Notes: generated by a model from the sequence alone, not told the origin. A stretch of DNA of 61,370 nucleotides from Evernia prunastri (GCA_003184365.1 NKYR01000174.1:1-61370); one strand, 5' to 3'; shown: positions 22,625-34,886, counted from the stretch's first letter. Program-made: numbers and translations.

Positions 22625-23806
22625 TTATTCTAAGGCTTTCTGTGCAAAAACGAAGTTGAGCTTCGGCTGATAGCCATGCTTTTTGATCTCTGCCTCCAAT
22701 CGGTCTAAGAAGTCATGAAATTCCGGCCGAGTCTTTGCGACACCGGGGATACCATCTGCGGATCAAGATCCAGTCAGCATTCACGTTTGCATCAATGCTG
22801 TGGCGGAGCGTTAGGTGCACATAAAGACTGGCAAAGAGATAAACAATAAGTCAGTAGAGAAGAAAAGACACGTACCCGAAGGCATTTTGGCATCTACGCT
22901 TCGGAAGCATTCGACATACAGTTCCGCTGAAGCGTCCTTCTGATCTGGGCTGTGAGATAAAGCGCCATAACCGTGATCAAATTGCGTCTTTTGAACATTG
23001 ACGAAGCCCGCATCTTTCAGCATACGCTCGAGCTTGTATGCAATGTCTATATCCATGCCGAATGCGCTTGTACTCCACTTTTGCATAAGAGAGTGCTTAT
23101 GTAGTTCTGGGAGGCGTTGTGGATTGTTCGGGTCAATCCACTCAGCCTCGACGAGCTGGATCCAACCACCGGGCTTCAGAGCATCAAGCTGGTTCCGGAG
23201 GACCGATGGCCAAACGGACTCAGCCAGGCCCCAGACCAACAGACGTTGGTGAATCACATCGAATGAATTGGCCCAGCCCCAACCCGTAGGGAAAGGCTCT
23301 TTGATGTCATGTTGGCGCAGATCAAGCTCGGAAGATATTGGAGGGAAAAGACTGGAGCCGATATCTACCCCATGGAGCTCCCAATCCTGGTCAGGGTGCT
23401 GGGTTTTCAAATCCAGCAGCCACGTTCCTGCAGCGAGCGTGCAGCGATAGCACTTTTGTCAGCTATTTCATCCTGGTAAAGATAAACATCCCGATAACAT
23501 CAGTACGCCACTGAAGGGTCATGATCAGGAAAGTGGAAAGTGTACGAAAAACCAGGAGAAGCAATAAGTTCACAAACCGTCTGCACAGCCAGAATCGAGC
23601 ACGCGAAGAGCCTTCTTCTCTGAAGATAGCGGCATCACAAGTAAGGCACCATTTGTTGTGCTTTTCATGAAAAGATGCTGACGTCGTAGACGATCTATTT
23701 CCAATACATGATGCGGTAGCATATAGACACCCTCGGTCCCTGAGAACGCATTGCTTTTGAATTGAGCAAAAGAGGGCTCTGCTGCTTGCCGTTGGCAGAC
23801 TTCCAT
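22625..23806 (-). CDS. SAM-dependent class I methyltransferase (LaeA-like/small-molecule type)
   Basis: Exons 23806-23578, 23427-22876 and 22755-22625 give 303 aa. Upstream in-frame codons begin only with GTG, so ATG 23806 (MEVCQRQ) is the start. Motif I spans an intron: LRVLDSGCADG joined to TWLLDLK, with GCADG in place of the usual GCGTG. Further motifs are ELHGVDIGSSLFP, FDVIHQRLLVWGL and LKPGGWIQLVEAEW. This layout matches the LaeA-like family used both as global regulators and as tailoring methyltransferases in fungal clusters. The short length, without a long N-terminal extension, favours a tailoring enzyme. It shares a 459-base divergent promoter region with the next gene. Confidence 0.88.
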
Positions 23807-24265
23807 GGCGAAAAGCTGTACTGACACAAGAAAGATTTGGGGATGCACAGGTGTATGAATAAATAATGTGTGGATCGGAAATGAACTGTCCTGAATCACG
23901 TGGAAGGGGAGATAGATAAGTCCAAAAAAGGCTGAGCCAGGACTGTTGGAATCATCAGTCACCGTCTTATTATCTTCCGATTACAAAACGACTTTGTCTT
24001 GTGGGCTCCTCGGAATAAGATATCAAGAGACTTCGTTTCGGAGTTGGTGGTCATCGTGCATGACAAGAGGCAACGTCGCTGACAAAAACGCAATCCATGC
24101 CGATTCTTTTCCCAATCTAAATTCACCACTGATTACCTGGTTTCAGAAGCCTAGCCTTTCTCATACTAATCAACCTTCATATTTTTTTATGAGTCTTTAC
24201 AGACTATCTTCTTCAACGTCAGAGACACCTTCTGTTATCCTACTCTGCGGCAAGTATCACCGAGT
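23807..24265. promoter_or_regulatory. Divergent promoter region
   Basis: 459 bases separate the methyltransferase start (minus, 23806) and the start of the unknown gene (plus, 24266). A shared bidirectional promoter would co-express both. The claim rests on geometry only; I did not recognise a specific factor site. Confidence 0.45.
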
Positions 24266-25290
24266 ATGGGAGGTACAAGACCTCTTGGCTACATCTCTAC
24301 CCTCAACGGCCTTGGGCACAACGTCGCATCAAATCAAACGACGCTTGGTGCTGCAAAGCAATCAGCTAATGGCGATCTTGAAACATATCGCTTTCCACCG
24401 GGCTCATACACACCTGAGCAATTCGTCAGGGAGCTCGCCCCACTTCTCGACTCTGTTTTGGTTCAGCTCGGTCGCGACCCACCTACAGCTTCGTCATCAC
24501 GGACGATTTTGATCGATGGACTCCGCTCATGCCTCTCAACAGATGAACGGGAATCTACTCTACGTCTGAGTAAAGGAGTGGATAGTAGTAAAAATCCCGC
24601 TTGTGAGGAGTTAGCTGGCCAGGCCCGAAAGATTAGCGCCCTACTTCTCCGCTACGTCCAAGAAGTTCCCCCGCCCGACACCGCCAGTCCACGGCTCTTC
24701 ATCCGAAGTCCCTGTGAAGGCCACGTGTGGAGGCCCGATGCTGCAAATCTTCTGTTTGGGCCCCGGAGCAATGGCACAGTAATGCAGCTCTACAATGAAT
24801 GGCTCCACCAGCTAGTGCTCCTCCGTGATGCATTACTTCCTTTTGAGAACTTCGATGAAGTACAGATCAACCTACAGTCAGATGCTCCGCAAGGGCTGCG
24901 GCCTTTAGAAAACATACGTTCGCATTTCTTGATGCAAGTCATAACAGCACAGATTAGGCAAGCGACTCTACTAGACGTTGGGGCCAGTCTAGTGGCCCCC
25001 GGTCTTCCTCCGACTGGTCATGGCCTACAGTTTCCGGGTGGGAGTATTATGCCGCTATCGTCACTCACTGGAGGTTCATCAATTCTGCTAAGATATATAT
25101 CAGCCACTACACAGGAGTCGCACCACTAGGGGCTTTTGGTCGAATAGCAAAGGAATTGCTACTTTCAGTGCCCAGAGAGGAGATTGACGCACCTGCTGAA
25201 ATCATGGCAAGCATTCCTCATGTTGAGGCGCCCAGAAGCGCTACACGCTCCTCGGCAGTTTGCAAGATCAAACCTTGTGGACATTCGTAA
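24266..25290 (+). CDS. Hypothetical protein, unknown family; frame change near 25.0 kb
   Basis: ATG 24266 opens a frame that alone ends at 25129. From about 25030 a different frame looks more protein-like (SGWEYYAAIVTHWRF, then SHYTGVAPLGAFGRIAK) and ends at 25290. A 44-base intron, 24987-25030 (GTCTAG...CTACAG), would join DVGA to ISGWEYY and give 326 aa. The donor and branch are weak, so a real frameshift is the alternative. I recognise no domain. The protein is Leu/Ser/Pro-rich, has no obvious signal peptide, and ends IKPCGHS just before GTAAGAG, which could be another donor. Divergent from the methyltransferase, so possibly part of the same gene group. No function assigned. Confidence 0.5.
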
Positions 25291-26214
25291 GAGTATATCC
25301 TCACTCGGTCGAGCTCAATCGGTAGTATATAGAGTTGGGCTAAAGACCAACACAAGTCTGCAAGAAACATCTAACATACCTTCTTTTTTCGAACTGGGTA
25401 ATGTCTGCATCCATCTAAGAATCTCAGCATGCATTATGCATAGCCAGCAGCTTCAAATTACGAGTAGCATCGTTGAACAAACTGTACCATGAAAACAGCG
25501 TGTTTTCTACGGGAGAACGTCAATATTGGGGCACAGCTTGAAATCTAGTAAAGAATATAGATCCAAGTCTGCAACTTGCGAAGAGGGTTTGAAGCGAACG
25601 TAGGATTTAGTGCAAGGCATTGATATTCGATGACTAAAGTGATACCTTGAAAATGCAGTATGTGCTAAACGCAATCCTGTTACAGTACATCCATAGGCAC
25701 AGCAAAGCCACATAGAACACTCAAAGCTTGCTTACTATCATATACCTCACAAACTGTGCCGCAAGCGATAGGACCACTATTCTCCATCGCCAACCTTCCA
25801 ATGAAATGAGCATCCAAGCAATACACTAGAGCTTCTCGATGCGCTTGGCCTTTTTTCTACTTCCCGGACGTTGCTTCGGCACGACAAAGAGTTGATTCAG
25901 CCTGCAGGTCGACCTCCGCCTCCGAGAATGGTCTCCGGACCCGCGGCCGGTGCTTTGGGAATCAAAGACGGGACGCAGGAGGCGGCGAGCTCATTCCTTC
26001 CGAACTGCAAAGCGAGCTGGCTCCTATCCGCCCACTGCCGTTGTCCCAGAAAGGATCTTCCTTTGACCCACATCCGCACCGATAGGATGAGCTTCAGGAA
26101 GCTATAGAGTTGGCAGGCTATCACGGATTACTGGAATGATTATAACTTAGACGTGAGCTTTTCTCTCTTATGGTCATATTGTGTTCCCATTTGTATAATC
26201 AAGCAAGGGTCACA
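25291..26214. other. Intergenic, nothing recognised
   Basis: Only weak frames without Met starts or family likeness. The region could hold a further 3' exon of the preceding unknown gene and should hold the SDR promoter. Confidence 0.5.
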
Positions 26215-27163
26215 ATGGCGACTCCAAAGACCACTATTCTCATCACAGGAGCTAGAAGGGGTGAGTCTCGAGCATTGATATTTCGTGACACAAATTGCAG
26301 GACCCTTGAATGGTCATCTAATGCAATCTTGCCAGGTATCGGTCGAGGCTTCGTCCGACGCTACCTCCTTCGTCCCTGTACGACTGTCATTGCAGCAGTC
26401 CGCGACCCCACAGACCCAGCATCCTCCGCGCTGCACATGCTCCCAACTGCTCCTGAAACTCAGCTCCTCCTCGTTAAGGTTGACTCCCTCTCCGGAACAG
26501 ACGCTCTCAACGCTGCCGAAATCTTGAGAGTCGAGCACGGCATTACTAGTCTAGACATCGTGGTTTCAAACAGCGGTATCGCAAAGCACATTGGTGTGGC
26601 GCTGGATACGCCAGGGAAGGAGTTGAGGGATCATTTCGATGTCAATACCGTGTCCCATCTGGTTTTATTCCAAGCGATGTGGCCCCTTCTTAGGGCTGCC
26701 ACGACGGAACCAAAATTCATTGTTATATCATCATCTGTTGGTAGTATTGGTGCAATGGAGAATGAGCCAGTGCCGATGCTGGCTTATGGGTGTTCCAAAG
26801 CGGCAACGAATTTCTTGGTTCGAAAACTTCATTTTGAGCACGAGAATTTGAACTGCTTTTCTATTCATCCTGGGTATGTTTGTTTCAGTCTTTTTGGGGC
26901 TCCCCACTCTACTCTCTCAATTGCTTTGACTGCTCTTATGCTCACCTTGCTCATCTGATCGTAGATGGGTGGGAACCGGGATGGGTTGGTACGCCGCCAA
27001 AGCGTATGGGATGGAGGAGCCTCTTCCCACGAACGGAGATATCAACACGGATCCCTCAGCAATAAAGCCTCTGACCGTAGAAGAAAGTGTGGATGCACTG
27101 GTAAAAGAAGTACAGCTGCCCTACTTTGCCTCAAATTTTGAAAAGCGGCTGCTGATGTCCTGA
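26215..27163 (+). CDS. Short-chain dehydrogenase/reductase (SDR)
   Basis: Exons 26215-26260, 26336-26873 and 26965-27163 give 260 aa. The first splice builds the nucleotide motif TGARRGIGRG (residues 11-20). The family triad is visible as VISSS (Ser), then AYGCSKAA with Tyr and Lys in Y-X3-K. The usual NNAG is replaced by SNSG. The second splice joins SIHPG to WVGTGMG, the standard end of strand 6. The enzyme should interconvert a ketone and an alcohol with NAD(P)H. Sequence style is close to the norsolorinic acid ketoreductase-like group of fungal SDRs. It is co-directional with the BBE oxidoreductase 626 bases downstream. Confidence 0.92.
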
Positions 27164-27789
27164 TGAATAGATAGATGAAGCAACGAGGGCAAAGACATCT
27201 GGAACATTCCGCATGTACGACGGAAAGACTATTCCTTGGTAGCTAGGAGCCGCGCTATCCGGGCCTTTCGCCAAAGAAACGAACCTTTATTACAAGTGAA
27301 CTGTTACTTTTAAAGCCAAAATTCGTGCCTCTAGAGCTCAGATATTATGGGAGGAGCTTCCTTAACCAGCGGTGAAGAGATGTTTCCGTAACTAGTCGAA
27401 CTAGAGCATTGATTCATCTAGCTTGTCGAGGCAGATAATAGATGTTTTAGTAAATCGACTCGCATTCATTCTAAAGGGTGATGTAGTACTCCAGGCATTA
27501 CAAAAGCGAATTTTGCTACTTAGGTGCGGCCGATCATTGCAAAGGAAAGTCACGTATCATCGCTACAACAATACCGCAAGACTCTGGTAACGCTAACGCA
27601 TAGAGACCATCGCCTCCGACATTGGTGACTCTAGGGGAACGGAGCGAAAAGATCCGGAACCGAACAGTCAGCATATCTTCATGCGCAGTTCTCTTTCTAT
27701 GAGTTCATTTCAAGCTCTTATAAACTCTCTCTCTCTCTCTCTCTCTCTCCACATGATGCCACGAGCCTGTCGTGCGGCGTGCTTTCAAC
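27164..27789. other. Intergenic, SDR 3' flank and BBE promoter
   Basis: No gene seen in the first 550 bases. The last 75 bases contain a TATA box, a CT tract and two out-of-frame ATGs (27753, 27756) ahead of the BBE start. An upstream frame from these would overlap the main start and could lower translation if the transcript begins before them. Confidence 0.55.
27719..27749 (+). promoter_or_regulatory. TATA box followed by (CT)12 tract
   Basis: TATAAA at 27719-27724 is directly followed by a CT run to 27749. CT-rich stretches just before the start codon are common in strongly expressed fungal genes. The BBE start lies 40 bases further on. Confidence 0.6.
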
Positions 27790-29591
27790 ATGGCCCATTC
27801 CATGTCTTGCACGATGTTGTTCCTAAATATTCTCGTCGCCGTCTTCCCAGCTCTTGCTAGTGCTGCCAATAATGACCTGGTGTTCCTCTTCCAGCAAGCC
27901 AGTCATCAATGGTCCCCGGACACTCATATATATTACCCCGGCGAGATGGACTACAAGGAAGAGACTACGCAAAGATGGAGTACCTACCAAGCTCCAACGT
28001 ATCAAGTATCCATCAAACCGGGGACCGAGGACGACGTACAGAAAGTCGTAAGTCTTCTCTAAATCCCGTCAACACTCCAAGACAAACTGAAAGCATTCGG
28101 TTTGCTCTTCGACGCGCAAGAGTGCTGACGAGTTTAGGTCAATATCTGCAGAGCTAGGAACATTTCCTTCCTTGCCACCGGTGGAGGGCACGGATACAGC
28201 ATCACCCTGAGTGGGCTTCAAAATGGCGTGGAGCTTGATATGGGTCATTTTAAGAATGTCTTTGTGAACGCTGGGAACAATACTATGACTATTGGCGGTG
28301 CAACCACATTTAACGAAATCGTAGATCCGCTGTACGCAGCAGGTAAGGAAACAGGTGTGTCCATTTTGACCATCTCGGCGCTAGATGTGGTATGGCTCAT
28401 GATGCTCGCGCAGTCCAGGGTTCCTGTTTCTATATGGGAATGGTTGGCGCCACTCTTAATGGGGGTATTGGCCGATTTCAAGGCCTGCACGGCTTGATGG
28501 CCGATAATTTGCTCTCCCTTCGCATGGTGACAGCTCAAGGCGAGATTGTCACTGTCTCTGCCCATGAGCACCCGGATCTCTTCTGGGGCCTGCGTGGCGC
28601 AGGCACCAATTTTGGCGTCATCCTAGAGGCGACGTACAGAGTTTCCAATCTTACCAATAAAGGTCTCGTCATGAATGCGGACATGGTCTTTCCTGCCAGC
28701 GCCAATACTTCATATTTCGAAACTCTTGCTACGTATCAGGGCACATTGTCCCCTGAACTCTCACTTTTCACCTTGATTGATTATAACATGACTCATGGAG
28801 GTGTGAGTCATATCACGTCACCCCGCCAGCCTCCATACCTAGCATCTAATGTTCCTCTCATCAGCCTGTCATAATCCTAAATGCCGTTTATGCCGGCCCA
28901 AAGGACGAAGGGATAGCGCTCATCGAGCCCTTCCTAGAGCTCGACCCAATCGTGCAAGACATCTCTATTGTACCCTGGAATAAGCTCATTCCTACGTCGG
29001 GGTTCGGCCTTGACAACATTTTCTCCATAAAGGGAAACGTTCATAGCAGCTACGTCGTCTCGACTCGAAATATATCTGCACCCACCTTGACCGATACCTT
29101 TGGACAAATGGTCGACTTCTACCAGACGTTCCCCAACGCCAATGGTAGTAGCATTGAAATCCAATTCTATCCAAATGAGGCTGTAAGGGCTGTACCCGAG
29201 CATGCGACTGCATATCCGTGGCGAGACGTGCAGGCTCAGATGTATGTGTTCCGGCAGTTCTTTTCGCCTCCCAAAATCCAATGCTAGACTAAGATGTCTT
29301 TTATATTCCGTCGGCATCCGCTGATTCCACAAAAGCCAGCTCTCAATGACCTGGACCAACGACACTCTCGCAAACAGTATCGACGACTTCGCTCGGAATT
29401 TGCGCTCAGAACTCACCACAACGGCTGGATATCCGTCTCTCCACGCATACATTGGGTACAGTCATGGTGACGAGTCGCTAGAATCAATGTACGGGAGGAG
29501 CAAATTGCCAGGGCTTGCAAAGCTGAAGAAAATTTGGGATCCTTCTAATATATTCGGCTTCAATCATGCGCTGCCCGTATCGTATCCTTGA
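27790..29591 (+). CDS. Secreted FAD-linked oxidoreductase, BBE/VAO family
   Basis: Exons 27790-28047, 28138-28354, 28414-28802, 28865-29241 and 29336-29591 give 498 aa. The start is ATG 27790; the open frame before it has only a GTG. Residues 1-25 form a hydrophobic signal peptide ending ALASA. The FAD domain contains TGGGHGYS with His104. After the second splice comes QGSCFYMGMVGATLNGG with Cys163. His and Cys in these places are the two covalent FAD attachment residues of berberine-bridge-type oxidases. The BBE C-terminal segment ends WDPSNIFGFNHALP, a typical family end. The enzyme would oxidise an alcohol, amine or C-H bond outside the cytosol, giving H2O2. It follows the SDR and may act late in the pathway (inference). 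Confidence 0.92.
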
Positions 29592-30156
29592 CAAGTCCGC
29601 TGACGAAAGAGAATTGGCAGCGTCGCGGTAGACTTTGGAGAGAGGCGGCGCTTCGGTTAGAGAAATATTGAACGCGTAAACAATACCTCAATTTGTCTGT
29701 TTTGCTTGGCATGCACCAAAAGTAGCAGAATTATCTCTATAGAATATTGAAAAACAACCAGCCTTCATCAAGATTTCAACACAGGAGTGTGGGAACAGTG
29801 ATGCTCATGATGGAAATTCGGATCGTTGGTAGAGGGTCGTAAAAACTCATCCGCTGTGAACAGGAGTAGATTCTACAGCCCTCTATGACGGCGTGAAAAA
29901 ATGTGTGCCCCATGCCCAAGATCTTCTCTCTAAAACCCCTCATATCTATATAGAATGATGAATCCTGTAGGGTTAAGAGCAAGAGCTCCATCCAGGAGCA
30001 GTTGAATTTGCACGAAACAGTCAGCCTCGTGGATCGAGGAGAAATGTTGAGACTGGATGTCAGCGAGAATTTGATGTCGAACCCGTCATTTATCTTCAAG
30101 TTTGTACTAACGCAGGGCCAAAACACCTCAATTCCACTATCTCTGTCGGTCGCCCT
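29592..30156. other. Intergenic between convergent genes
   Basis: Shared 3' region of the BBE oxidase (plus) and the saccharopine reductase (minus). No gene recognised. Confidence 0.6.
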
Positions 30157-31923
30157 TCACAGGGCCTTCTCGACTAACTTGATTCCCTCACGCTCTAGTG
30201 ATTCTCTGATGGGATCACACATCTCCTTCTCATACGGCGCGAGGATGCCTGGAGTATTGAAGGCAGGGTGGCCGTCAAGCAGCATCTGAGTAGCTATGCC
30301 ACAAGTCACGCCAACTGATTTGGACATGGCCGAGTATCCCTCCGGATCTCCCAACAGCTCAAGCGTAGAGGTGAATGTTTCCTGCGAGGAATCGTTAGCC
30401 GATGTGTGTCCTTTAGAGCTGTACCAAGTTATTTGTCCAAAGAAATAGCAGTATTGAAGGGCTCTGTCTCGAAGACTTGTTGAGCTCAAAAATAGAGAGA
30501 AGGGTCAGAGCGTATCAGGGACTCTTATAAATCGTGCCCACTTTATACAGGCCAACAGACGGGTTGAGCCTGCACGAAGTGCCGCAGCTTCTAACAGATC
30601 ATCCAGTGTGATGTATCACTTACTGTCTTTCCATCCTCCCACTCTACAACGAACTTATGCTGAAGCATGACAAGATCTCGTTCGCCAGGCTGAAAGCTCA
30701 AAAGCTGCTCCAGTTGGCCACATAGGGTGTCCAAAAGGTTGCCTCCGCGTACAGTTGCTCTCTCGGATGAGAAGAGACCGAAGTATCGCATGCCCGAGAT
30801 GATACGGTCGCTCTCAGCCTCGCTGGAAAACCTGCATTTCTCGCTGATGCTGGCGACAAGAGAACTGAGACAGAGGCGGGTTAGTTTTTTCAAGGATAGA
30901 CCGGAATCGAGGTACATACCTCTCCGTTGAATCGACGGCACCAGTAACATGCTGAGTGATCTGAGCCCAGGTAATCCCCGGCTTCAGCCAATCCTTCTCA
31001 TTAGCATCGAGCCAACCAGTATCCGCGAACGCCTTGATGAACGCCGGATTTCCTTCGTATCTGAGCGATCCTCTCACCACCGTATGCGCTTCAGGGATCT
31101 TATAGAATTCGCGAAAGGGAACAGAGTTACGGTTGGGATAGGCCACAAAGTCGTAGCCCTCCGTGACAAAGTACGGTTTAGCAGTAGCCATAAGGTCCTT
31201 GGCGGGGATGTCGATTTGTTTGCCATTGAGAATGAATGAGGCTGAGTTCATCTGCGACATGATGGCGCCCCTCGGAGACCAAGAAAATTTGAACCCCAGA
31301 GGATTGTTTGCGCATTCAAGCGCTGGCAGACCACCGCAATAGCTGTGAAATTCCTTCACCTGTTTCAAATCCATCAGTCACCTCATGACATGGTCAACTC
31401 AGATAGACATGGACACACCTTCCCACCCTTGGAATGAACTTCTGAAATCTTCTTGATTGCATACAGGTGATCTACGCCGGGATCTAGGCCAACCTCGTTC
31501 AAAACCACAATTCCCGCCTCTTTTGCGGGATTTTCTAGCTCTTTCATCGCGGGGGAGACGTAACTCGTAGTCACAACATTGATTTTGTTTTCGATGGCTA
31601 ATTTGATCACTATAACATGATAGATATATGGAATGAGTGAAATCACAAGATCATGAGATTGGATCGCCTTTTCAAGGTCGGTGGAATTGGAAACATCCAG
31701 AGAGATGGCCGTAGTCTGAGGTAGACTTGATGCCAGACTTTGAGCCGTGGACAAGGTTCGGCAGGCTAATGGAAGAGCATTAAGTATACTCCAAGATGTG
31801 AGACTTCGGAGAGCAGAGATGCTTACCAACTGTTACATTGTTCTTAGAATCTTTCACCAAATACTCCACACAAGGACGAGCTACCATGCCGCTTCCAAGC
31901 ACCAATATCTTAATGATAGCCAT
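30157..31923 (-). CDS. LYS9: Saccharopine dehydrogenase (NADP+, L-glutamate-forming), LYS9-type
   Basis: Exons 31923-31827, 31765-31419, 31359-30920, 30864-30624 and 30381-30157 give 449 aa, the normal length of fungal LYS9. The N-terminal Rossmann motif is ILVLGSGMVARP. It is followed by VISLIPYIYH, LNEVGLDPGVDHL and SYCGGLPALECANNPLGFKFSWSPRG (split here as family blocks), all characteristic. LYS9 reduces the imine formed between 2-aminoadipate semialdehyde and glutamate to saccharopine, the penultimate step of lysine synthesis in fungi. The last intron (242 bases) is longer than its neighbours but keeps frame and family continuity (EDGKT-ETFTSTL). It may be the housekeeping enzyme or a paralogue serving the adjacent gene group; sequence alone cannot decide. 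All catalytic regions appear intact. Confidence 0.92.
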
Positions 31924-33690
31924 GTTGCTGGAGCAAGTGATGGAGGAGGAAAGTGGTCTGAGCCGATAAAAGGGATATCAAGCTACTCAGCAGCGAGGAA
32001 TTCAGAATGAACGGGAGAGTAGAAAACTGGAGGGAAAGATAAATATTATTCTTAAATCCAAGGCTGGGATCTAACAGTAAGAAACAAACAATACAACTAT
32101 AGCAGATACTACGATCAAAGGAGCAGATCTGGCCGGGATGAATATGATTGGTTAGACCACATTAGCCGTAGGGGGGCTTTTTTTTCTGTTTTTTTTTTTC
32201 GGAAGAGTGTCCACTTGGCCCTGGCCTAGTTAAAAGTGTACAGCGGCTCGTCCCGGCTGTCCCGGGGCGGCTTACCTTACCTTAGAGGGTCCTTAAGGTA
32301 GGTACTTAAAGTAGCTGTTGGATTCACAGTCCGTGTGAAACGTCTGACCATCCTTCTAGTCTAATCCAGCCGTAGGTAAAATCAATTAGGGATTCTTGTC
32401 AAAATATCAGGTACATAAAGAGTGGTGTGTAGGTTGCTTGAATTATTCCATCTCAGAACTCTCCTGGGGCATGTCTTTAATCACATATAAATCTGGTGAT
32501 AGCCGACATGCGCAAAAGTCATAGCCGGAGAAAAGGCTGGGAACCCAAATTCTGACAATTCTCATATACAATTCTATCATCTAATATGATTAAGGGCGCA
32601 CTCTGCTTTATTTGATAATGATTTAGGATTTGAATCAAATGTTCTGGACATGTCAATGCCATAGTCCTAGAAAGAAACAGTTTGTCACTAAATTTTCCTA
32701 AACGGCTTCTTTGTAACTACAATAAATCGAAATTCTGATATCTTCAGTCCTTATGATATTGTATTCATTGATAGAAGAAGTCGGATTTTTCTGGTCTACT
32801 GCCCGCTAAGAAATACGTTATACTGCTATGGCCGGGTAAGCTTTTGGAGGACGATGACTTTTGACACCGACTGTGATCTAAGGCAGCGTGGGCAGGCTTT
32901 TACCTTACCTTATTGATGCATCCCCTAGGGCTCAAATTTCACCCCTGCCTTAGCAATAGCAACTGGCTGCACTGACATCGTCTGTAGACTGTATGCCAAA
33001 TCGGACAGAATTCTGATTCCACTGACCATGGCCAACATACCTATCTCCCATCATAGAGTAGCTAGAGAAGCGATGCTGTGGCGCAAAGATGTCGGAACGG
33101 AAGAGAACACAAGTGGCTTCGCTTCAATATGGTACAGAGTGTCGGAGAATGAGCATTATCGTATGGCATTGCACGAGAAGCACTGATAGACGAAAATTAA
33201 AATTAAAATGTGCACCTGGTTTGGCAGTAGCTTCTGATTTGTTTTGCTTACAAGGCCACCGTAACCTATGCAAGCAGCAAAGCCAGATGACTAGTACAGC
33301 GAAGCTCGGGTCAATCGGAAATGTGGAGGTAACAGCTAGCTTACATGGGACGTGAATCATCTGCGTTCCAGGACAAACGCGCGATAACTTCGCTTACATC
33401 GAGGGCGAACTGGAGATTTGCAACCCATGGAGAGGATTTTGCTGACCTGTTGGACGTCTCTGAGAGATTAGTTACGGGTGGCTTCGGCTCACTGGTTCAG
33501 TGTCACTGTGAAGTTTATCGTAGTCTCTATTTACAGAGACCTCTCATATTCCTTGTACACCTTCAAACAAGACGGGGAATCGTGATAGGGATAGATGGGT
33601 CATCAATGCCATCAAGTTGGACCACCTGCCTTACACCAAATGTCACAACTACTCCTTGTATGCGCTCTTCCAACTCATGGCTTTTCCCTA
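31924..33690. other. Gene-poor AT-rich stretch with CCTTACC motifs
   Basis: About 1.8 kb marks the border between the metabolic group and the housekeeping genes. It holds T-rich tracts at 32178-32200 and CTTACCTTACCTTAG near 32271-32285 followed by CTTAAGGTAGGTAC. Another TACCTTACCTTA lies at 32901-32912. No gene is supported; the frames at 33.1-33.8 kb are antisense to the uracil-DNA glycosylase or featureless. Confidence 0.6.
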
Positions 33691-34886
33691 CTAAACACCA
33701 GCCTTCTCCGGAGGGACGTCCAAATTCCAATCAATGGGCCCATCCTCTCCATATCTCTGCTTCAACCACGCATTGGTCTTCTGGAAATGTCCGCATTCAA
33801 ACTACGAAAGCACGTTAGCAAATACTTCCACTGGGACATGAATCGCAATTCAGCACTTACAAACCCTTTGGACGCACTCAAAGGACTCGGGTGCACACTT
33901 TGCAGCACGCAATGCCTCACCCTATCCAACTTGGCCACCCGCTTCCCGGCTGGGAGCCCCCACGCCAGAAACACCACCCCATTCGTCCTCCTCCTCGCCA
34001 CGATATCAATCACCTTCTGCGTGAACTTCTCCCAACCATGATTTGCATGGCTGTTCGCCTCGTGCGCTCTCACGGTCAGACACGTGTTCAGGAGTAGTAC
34101 GCCACGGTCTGCCCAAGGGGTGAGCAAGCCCCCACGCTTTGGAGGAGGTTCGAAGCTGTCGGGATATTCTATCTTGAGAAGCTTGTAGATGCTCACAAGG
34201 GACGGGGGCGCAGGGGTGGGGGGCCGAACGGAGAAGCAAAGACCGTGGGCTTGGTTGGGGCCATGGTAGGGGTCTTGGCCTACGATCACGCATTTGACAG
34301 TGTTTAGGGGCGTATGACGGGACCTATAGGCTTCGTTAACAATATGTATGATATGGGAGAATGTAGAGGTGACAATAGCTCAAACGTACCATGAATACAC
34401 ATCAGCTGCAGGTGGAAATATCTTCTTCCCATTATCATGCTCTTTCTTGAGGAAACGCTTCAAATCCAGGAAGTCTTTGGTTACAACTTCATCCTTCAAT
34501 TGGGCCAGCCAGCTCTCGTCTAGCGATGCAATCTCCAATGCTAGCAGATCTTTCTGCTCGGGCGTTAGCTTCTCGACCCATTTCGCCTTGTCGAACTTCG
34601 GTAACGGCGCGGCTGATTCTGCTGGGATTGGAGCTGCAGGGGTAGAGGGGAAGATGGATGCAGTGGTGGTGGCGGTTGTTGCTGTGGTGTGCTTTTGAGT
34701 GGCGTCATTGACAGTTGTGACAGGAAAGGAAGGGACGGTCGAAGATGCGGTCGATGCGGCTGCAGCGGCTGGCTTTGCCGTGCTGGATGGCGAAGAGAAG
34801 AAGGAAGTTATGCTGGCATTGACTTTGGGTTTCTTAGCGGTGGAGGTAGCAATGTCGCCGGCTTTACGCTTGAGGGGTGTCGCCAT
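33691..34886 (-). CDS. UNG1: Uracil-DNA glycosylase (family 1)
   Basis: Exons 34886-34390, 34323-33861 and 33801-33691 give 356 aa. It removes uracil from DNA as the first step of base-excision repair. The water-activating loop GQDPYHGPNQAHGL has Asp183, NTCLTVRAH is the uracil-binding region, and HPSPLSASKGF the DNA-intercalation loop. The N-terminus is basic (LKRKAGD, AKKPK) and has ITSFF, similar to the aromatic end of a PCNA-interacting box but with Asn where Gln is usual. The start is ATG 34886; the frame upstream opens with TTG. A low-complexity Ala/Thr linker joins the N-terminus to the catalytic domain. Confidence 0.96.

Noticed and set aside
33345..34097. Plus-strand frames over the uracil-DNA glycosylase
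   Set aside because: Antisense shadows of a clear UNG coding region.
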